A DNA stretch of 64,000 bases, taken from assembly GCF_002165375.2 (NCBI RefSeq), contig NZ_CP032134.1:2108001-2172000 (forward strand). The letters are read 5' to 3'. Every line of letters starts with the position of its first letter. Positions within the stretch are counted from its first letter, which is position 1. Both the position numbers and the translations under genes were made by a program. Below are positions 60,340-64,000 of the stretch, piece after piece. Under the pieces are notes generated by a model. The model saw only the letters and a program-made list of their open reading frames with translations. It was not told the DNA's origin and did no database searches. Source of the DNA: Acinetobacter chinensis. Lineage in GTDB: Bacteria > Pseudomonadota > Gammaproteobacteria > Pseudomonadales > Moraxellaceae.

Positions 60340-61545
60340 ATGAAACTGGAAGGTTCAAAGCTTTTAGACAGGACGCAGTTAGATGCACTGATAGCAAAGG
60401 GATTAAATTACGTCCACTTTTCGCCTGCGCTTGAGCCTACCTACAGACAACAGTATAAAAATGAAGCAGCATTCGAGTTCCGTTTCCGTGGACCGATCAT
60501 TTTCTTTCTTTACGCTTTTCTCAGTTACGGTATTTTTCAGGTTTTACCTGATGGAGAAATCACCAGACAATGGTTTTCATACTACGGATGGGTTGGCGTC
60601 ATCATTCTCGGTGCATGGGTTCTATCATTTTTTAAAGCATTCAACCCTTACTTTGACCTGTACACCTGCCTAGGCTCTATGGGTGCGGTTGCCATTTCAT
60701 TTATTATCATTCCTATTATTGGTAAAGAAAGTAACGATGCCCTGCTCCATGCTGCCATGATGTATGCCGTTGTGATTATTTACGGCTTTGTCGGCATGCG
60801 TTTTTATACGGCATTTATTGCTGGATGGGTCGGTGGTCTGATTGCCATTGTTGTTACTTTATGGCTGCATTTTGATATCGACTGGACTGCACTGAACCGT
60901 ACTTATACCTTCAGCAGTATTCTGGGTATGTCGCTTGCATATGCCATAGACCGTCAGCACCGTGAAAATTATCTGCAAAACTGTATTATTGCCCTGAACC
61001 AGCAGGAAATGACTCAACAGGCTGAGTTGCTTGAACTGCTGTCACATCAGGATCCATTAACGGGTCTGGCAAACCGACGTTATCTGAACACCGTGCTGGA
61101 TAAGGAATGGCGATGGGCGGTCCGTTTTAAAAAACCAGTGACCGTCATGATGATTGATATTGATTATTTTAAAAATTATAACGATTCACTGGGACATGTC
61201 GCAGGCGACCGATGCCTGCAGCAGATTGCCACTGTTCTGAGTTCCGTTGCTTCACGCAGTAAAGAATGTGCAGCACGATATGGCGGTGAAGAATTTATGC
61301 TGGTATTCCCTATGACCTCAACATTTGAAGCTAAACGGATAGCTGATCTGCTGATACAGCGTATTGGAGATCTTGAGATTCCTCACCCTTCCAGCAGTAT
61401 TTCCAGTCAGGTCACAATCAGTCTGGGAATAGTCACCATCGTTCCTCAGATGAACGATCAACTGACTGAGTTTATCAACAAAGCAGACCAGACTTTATAT
61501 GAAGCAAAAAGTCAGGGACGCAACCGCTATAAAATTGCATCATAA
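60340..61545 (+). CDS. membrane diguanylate cyclase (GGDEF protein)
   Basis: This 401-residue protein has an N-terminal cytoplasmic stretch, then about six membrane helices (about 52-200). The C-terminal GGDEF domain starts LLSHQDPLTGLANRRYLNT and has MMIDIDYFKNYNDSLGH and the active-site motif RYGGEEFMLVFP (GGEEF 315-319). It would make cyclic di-GMP from two GTP. The inhibitory I-site position, five residues upstream, is RSKE (306-309) instead of RxxD, so product inhibition may be weak. An IS3-family element sits just upstream and could alter its expression. Confidence 0.9.
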   Translation: MKLEGSKLLDRTQLDALIAKGLNYVHFSPALEPTYRQQYKNEAAFEFRFRGPIIFFLYAFLSYGIFQVLPDGEITRQWFSYYGWVGVIILGAWVLSFFKAFNPYFDLYTCLGSMGAVAISFIIIPIIGKESNDALLHAAMMYAVVIIYGFVGMRFYTAFIAGWVGGLIAIVVTLWLHFDIDWTALNRTYTFSSILGMSLAYAIDRQHRENYLQNCIIALNQQEMTQQAELLELLSHQDPLTGLANRRYLNTVLDKEWRWAVRFKKPVTVMMIDIDYFKNYNDSLGHVAGDRCLQQIATVLSSVASRSKECAARYGGEEFMLVFPMTSTFEAKRIADLLIQRIGDLEIPHPSSSISSQVTISLGIVTIVPQMNDQLTEFINKADQTLYEAKSQGRNRYKIAS

Positions 61546-61613
61546 AACCCTATACCTGAGTTCAGGTGAATCAAAATTCATTAAATACACATAAATGATC
61601 TGTAAAGTCCGCT

Positions 61614-61642
61614 GTAAGATGTACTTATAAAGTACATCTTAC
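61614..61642. terminator. perfect inverted repeat between convergent genes
   Basis: GTAAGATGTACTT/AAGTACATCTTAC, 13 bp with an ATA loop. It probably terminates one or both convergent transcripts, although neither side has a strong T-run. Confidence 0.55.
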
Positions 61643-61650
61643 GCTTAAAA

Positions 61651-62655
61651 CTATTTATTCACTTTTTGATAGGGTGGTAACGCAGTCCCCGCTTCTCTTA
61701 TTAATGCTATCATGCCTTGATATAATGAATAATTATATTCTAAGTCAGATAATGCTTTGTCATAATATTCCTGTTTTTCATATTCCTTTTTACTGCACTC
61801 ATCCTTATATGTTTCATAACATTCAGATAAACTGTCCTGATCCAGACTTAATGCATAAATCATCATCTTATCTTGATAACTTAATTGAATAATAGTATCG
61901 TCAGGCATATCTCCATATGCCCATGCCTGTAATGTTTTTAAATTTCCATTTCCCAGGTGTGAGAAAATAAAACTGACATAACCATTAAATTCACTAAAAA
62001 ATTTCCGGATATAGCTCTTCCCATCCCAACTATCAGTCAATAAATATTTAAGTGTATTTTTTCCAGATTTATTTAAAAAATGTGTACGAATACCCTGTGG
62101 GTTAAATCTAAAAATTAATTTATATTTTAATAAATTTTGTTTATCTTGTGGTATAAAATGATTAGTCAAGTCCATTGCAAATGAAACCATTGGGTTTGTT
62201 GACATACTTGTTAATAGCATTTGTAATTGATAAAAAATACCGGTAACTTCATCAACAAAAAGGCACATACGATACCCTTTATCCGGTGCCAATTCAGGAT
62301 TCTCAATATTCCCATGCAAATTAATAAAATCATGCCCAGTATTATAAATATGTAATTTTAAATTTTTAGCATATGGGTGCTGTGTTGCCCATAACCGCAC
62401 TAATTCTTCAGCTTTTTTTATATTACGGGGCGGTTCAATATTTTCCAGATTAAAAATTTGTGAATCTGTTGTTAAAGGTTTGAAAAATGAAGTAAGCACA
62501 CCTTCAACTGCACCTACAGGTATTTGTGAATTACCAATTCCCCAGACTGAAAAATAAGGCTCATAGAAACCAACGCCCGATGCCTGCACTGCTTCATAAA
62601 ATACACGGTAAAGCGTATCTCCCTGTGCAAGAATATCAAAGTTCTCTATTTCCAA
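61651..62655 (-). CDS. unknown protein, second gene of a two-gene operon
   Basis: This 334-residue protein shows no signal peptide or membrane helix and is rich in aromatic residues and Asn. Stretches such as VWGIGNSQIPVGAVEGVLTSFFKPL, LWATQHPYAKNLKLHIYNTG and RIRTHFLN-like GIRTHFLNKSGKNTL are not from a family I recognise. The C-terminal region (SECYETYKDECSKKEYEKQEYYDKALSDLEYNYSLYQGM) is a charged helix. More AT-rich than its neighbours. It starts 12 bp after the 82-residue gene upstream, so the pair is co-transcribed. A contact-dependent or type VI effector locus is one possibility, but no diagnostic motif supports it. Confidence 0.6.
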   Translation of the reverse strand: MEIENFDILAQGDTLYRVFYEAVQASGVGFYEPYFSVWGIGNSQIPVGAVEGVLTSFFKPLTTDSQIFNLENIEPPRNIKKAEELVRLWATQHPYAKNLKLHIYNTGHDFINLHGNIENPELAPDKGYRMCLFVDEVTGIFYQLQMLLTSMSTNPMVSFAMDLTNHFIPQDKQNLLKYKLIFRFNPQGIRTHFLNKSGKNTLKYLLTDSWDGKSYIRKFFSEFNGYVSFIFSHLGNGNLKTLQAWAYGDMPDDTIIQLSYQDKMMIYALSLDQDSLSECYETYKDECSKKEYEKQEYYDKALSDLEYNYSLYQGMIALIREAGTALPPYQKVNK

Positions 62656-62667
62656 TATTGCATAAGC

Positions 62668-62916
62668 TTAGTCTTTTACACTTTGTTGTAAACCGATAGC
62701 CCACTTTTGTATTTTTTCAGAAAAAAATTCACTGTATTGCGGTGCTGTTACTGTTGCAGCAATATAATCAATCCATGCCTGTAATGCATTTCCATTACTC
62801 TTAGTGCCTCGAGATTTCTGATACAACTCATAAGCTACATGTTCTGAATGGTTGATATCAGGCATATTTCCCGTAAAAATTTCAGGTTCCCATAAGTAAA
62901 CAGCACCTAATGACAT
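62668..62916 (-). CDS. small unknown protein, first gene of a two-gene operon
   Basis: Start placed at ATG 62916 (MSLGAVYLWEPEIFTGNM), because TTGGGGAAAA lies 5-9 nt upstream; an ATG at 62955 has none. The 82-residue product is acidic and mostly helical (SEHVAYELYQKSRGTKSNGNALQAWIDYI...). No family was recognised. The start overlaps the decayed end of a further upstream gene (62936-63092), so the operon may once have been longer. Confidence 0.6.
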   Translation of the reverse strand: MSLGAVYLWEPEIFTGNMPDINHSEHVAYELYQKSRGTKSNGNALQAWIDYIAATVTAPQYSEFFSEKIQKWAIGLQQSVKD

Positions 62917-62935
62917 TTGATTTTCCCCAAAGTAT

Positions 62936-63092
62936 TTAAAAATTTTTATCTTCAAAAAGAGAGACCCACTTATGGATATCTCTGTTGTGCCACTTTTTAT
63001 CCGTTTTACTGACTTGTGCTTCTTTCGAAGGAAGTATTCCTACAGCCCCAGTTGCTCAGCACGCTGCTGGCAATAAAAACCACTCTCTATAA
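62936..63092 (-). pseudogene. frameshifted C-terminal remnant upstream of the unknown operon
   Basis: One frame reads ESGFYCQQRAEQLGL then stops. A +1 shift at the GGGG run near 63048 continues AVGILPSKEAQVSKTDKKWH, NRDIHKWVSLFEDKNF and a stop at 62936-62938, 20 bp before the next gene's ATG. This looks like the last ~50 residues of a lost gene that headed the operon. No start codon or upstream domain survives, and 63093-63527 shows no other gene besides presumed antA control sequences. Confidence 0.45.
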
Positions 63093-63527
63093 TTTTTATA
63101 ATAAACAAATATATAATACATAATTACCCTCTACAAAGAACAGAAAAAACTGCCTGTTTTGAGCCTGTATGGGCAAATATATTTGACCAGAGTGATTTTT
63201 CATATCCAACTCAATACTTAAGCAACATGATATTACTTCCTGAGTCGGCATTTTTGATCAGACCGACTTTATACAAGCCAGAGCCTGATCATGTCTGTTC
63301 TATCTGTAACAGCACTTATTCAGGATTACGCTTAACCCTGTAAAACTGTACATAATTGAATTTTTTAAAATTAAATCAAAAAACTCAAAAAATATAAGTC
63401 ACTTGTTTTACAGCCTGGTTGTAACAAACTGCATAAAGTGGATAAAGACACAGAAAATCTGGATAGAGCCCTTCTCAGATTCGCGGTTCAATCAGACAAA
63501 AGCACTGATTGGATAGAGGAAGATCCC

Positions 63528-64000
63528 ATGACTGCACGTAACCTCGCCGAATGGCAAAATTTTGTACAGGGTTGTCTCGATTTTCGCCCAAATGATGGAG
63601 TCTATCGAATTGCTCGCGATATGTTTACTGAGCCAGAATTATTCGAACTCGAAATGGAACTCATTTTTGAAAAAGTCTGGATTTATGCCTGTCATGAAAG
63701 TGAAATTCCAGATCATCATGACTTCGTCACCGTACAGATCGGTCGTCAACCTATCATTGTGAGCCGTGATGCTAAAGGTGAATTACATGCAATGGTCAAT
63801 GCCTGTGAACATCGTGGTGCAACACTGACACGTGTTGCCAAAGGCAATCAGTCGGTATTTACCTGCCCATTCCATGCATGGTGCTATAAATCTGATGGTC
63901 GTTTAGTCAAAGTTAAAGCCCCTGGTGAATACTGTGAAGATTTTGACAAATCAAGCCGTGGCTTAAAACAAGCTCGTATCAGTAGCTATCGTGGATTTGT
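63528..64000 (+). CDS. antA: anthranilate 1,2-dioxygenase large subunit, N-terminal part (cut by window edge)
   Basis: The first ~157 residues are present. MTARNLAEWQNFVQGCLDFRPNDGVYRIARDMF is nearly identical in pattern to A. baylyi AntA (recalled), and the Rieske 2Fe-2S motif is complete: CEHRGATLTRV...TCPFHAWCY. The enzyme converts anthranilate to catechol with AntB and reductase AntC, releasing ammonia and CO2. AGAGGA lies 7-8 nt before ATG 63528. The catalytic mononuclear-iron domain lies outside the window. A benzoate dioxygenase (BenA) is the main alternative, but the N-terminus favours AntA. Confidence 0.88.
   Translation, partial: MTARNLAEWQNFVQGCLDFRPNDGVYRIARDMFTEPELFELEMELIFEKVWIYACHESEIPDHHDFVTVQIGRQPIIVSRDAKGELHAMVNACEHRGATLTRVAKGNQSVFTCPFHAWCYKSDGRLVKVKAPGEYCEDFDKSSRGLKQARISSYRGF

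Noticed and set aside
1..64000. tRNA genes and CRISPR arrays
   Set aside because: No cloverleaf with TTCGAATC-type arm and no regularly spaced direct repeats were found on either strand.

Overview
The window reads as a chromosomal segment of an Acinetobacter species (Gammaproteobacteria, Moraxellaceae). Reasons: low GC; the blocks alaS-lysC-csrA, rpsF-rpsR-rplI-dnaB and purH-purD; a csrA with a C-terminal extension; a split pqiA; small intergenic palindromes of a type common in this genus; and, at the right edge, the start of an anthranilate dioxygenase gene very like antA of A. baylyi. Species cannot be fixed from the sequence alone. No tRNA, rRNA, CRISPR array, prophage or plasmid origin was seen.

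Layout. 1-6 kb: a PqiAB-type envelope lipid-transport locus (minus strand), a small membrane/coiled-coil protein, an Epd/GapA-family dehydrogenase, an unknown secreted protein and the FadI thiolase. 6.3-18.5 kb: alaS, lysC, csrA, rnhB, cytochrome b561 between two paralogous small exported Cys-containing proteins, an adenine-salvage pair (deaminase plus NCS2 permease), a 1 kb gene-free stretch with stacked hairpins, then the ribosomal protein operon. 18.6-25.5 kb: dnaB and alr, separated by about 4 kb of accessory genes. 25.5-31 kb: an Anbu-type proteasome-like protease operon with transglutaminase, alpha-E and circularly permuted ATP-grasp genes, opposite a divergent WYL regulator. 31-39.5 kb: an MhpT-like transporter, a frameshifted lipoprotein, mnmG, a secreted protein, tandem BASS transporters and prmA.

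39.5-49.3 kb: a DUF3426 protein, fis behind a structured leader, purH and purD. Next comes a two-gene cassette (RNxxxH HEPN-like protein plus GNAT acetyltransferase) bounded on its far side by a decayed second copy of the purD 3' end and its terminator. Then comes the MetQNI methionine importer. 49.5-58.8 kb: dnaE, trmJ, cysE, two lipoproteins and a haem-oxygenase-fold protein. 58.9-64 kb: an apparently intact IS3-family element (1282 bp, 4 bp target duplication) sitting just upstream of a membrane diguanylate cyclase, an unrecognised two-gene minus-strand operon with a decayed upstream gene, and antA entering from the right edge.

Most of the window is housekeeping. The parts least explained by known annotation are: (i) the purD-flanked HEPN/GNAT cassette with its footprint of integration; (ii) four near-perfect hairpins in 120 bp at 16.7 kb; (iii) a candidate small RNA or attenuator upstream of the adenine permease; (iv) a possible tiny two-peptide gene at 30.9-31.1 kb; (v) the Anbu operon with an unusually short alpha-E protein; (vi) several intergenic palindrome families.
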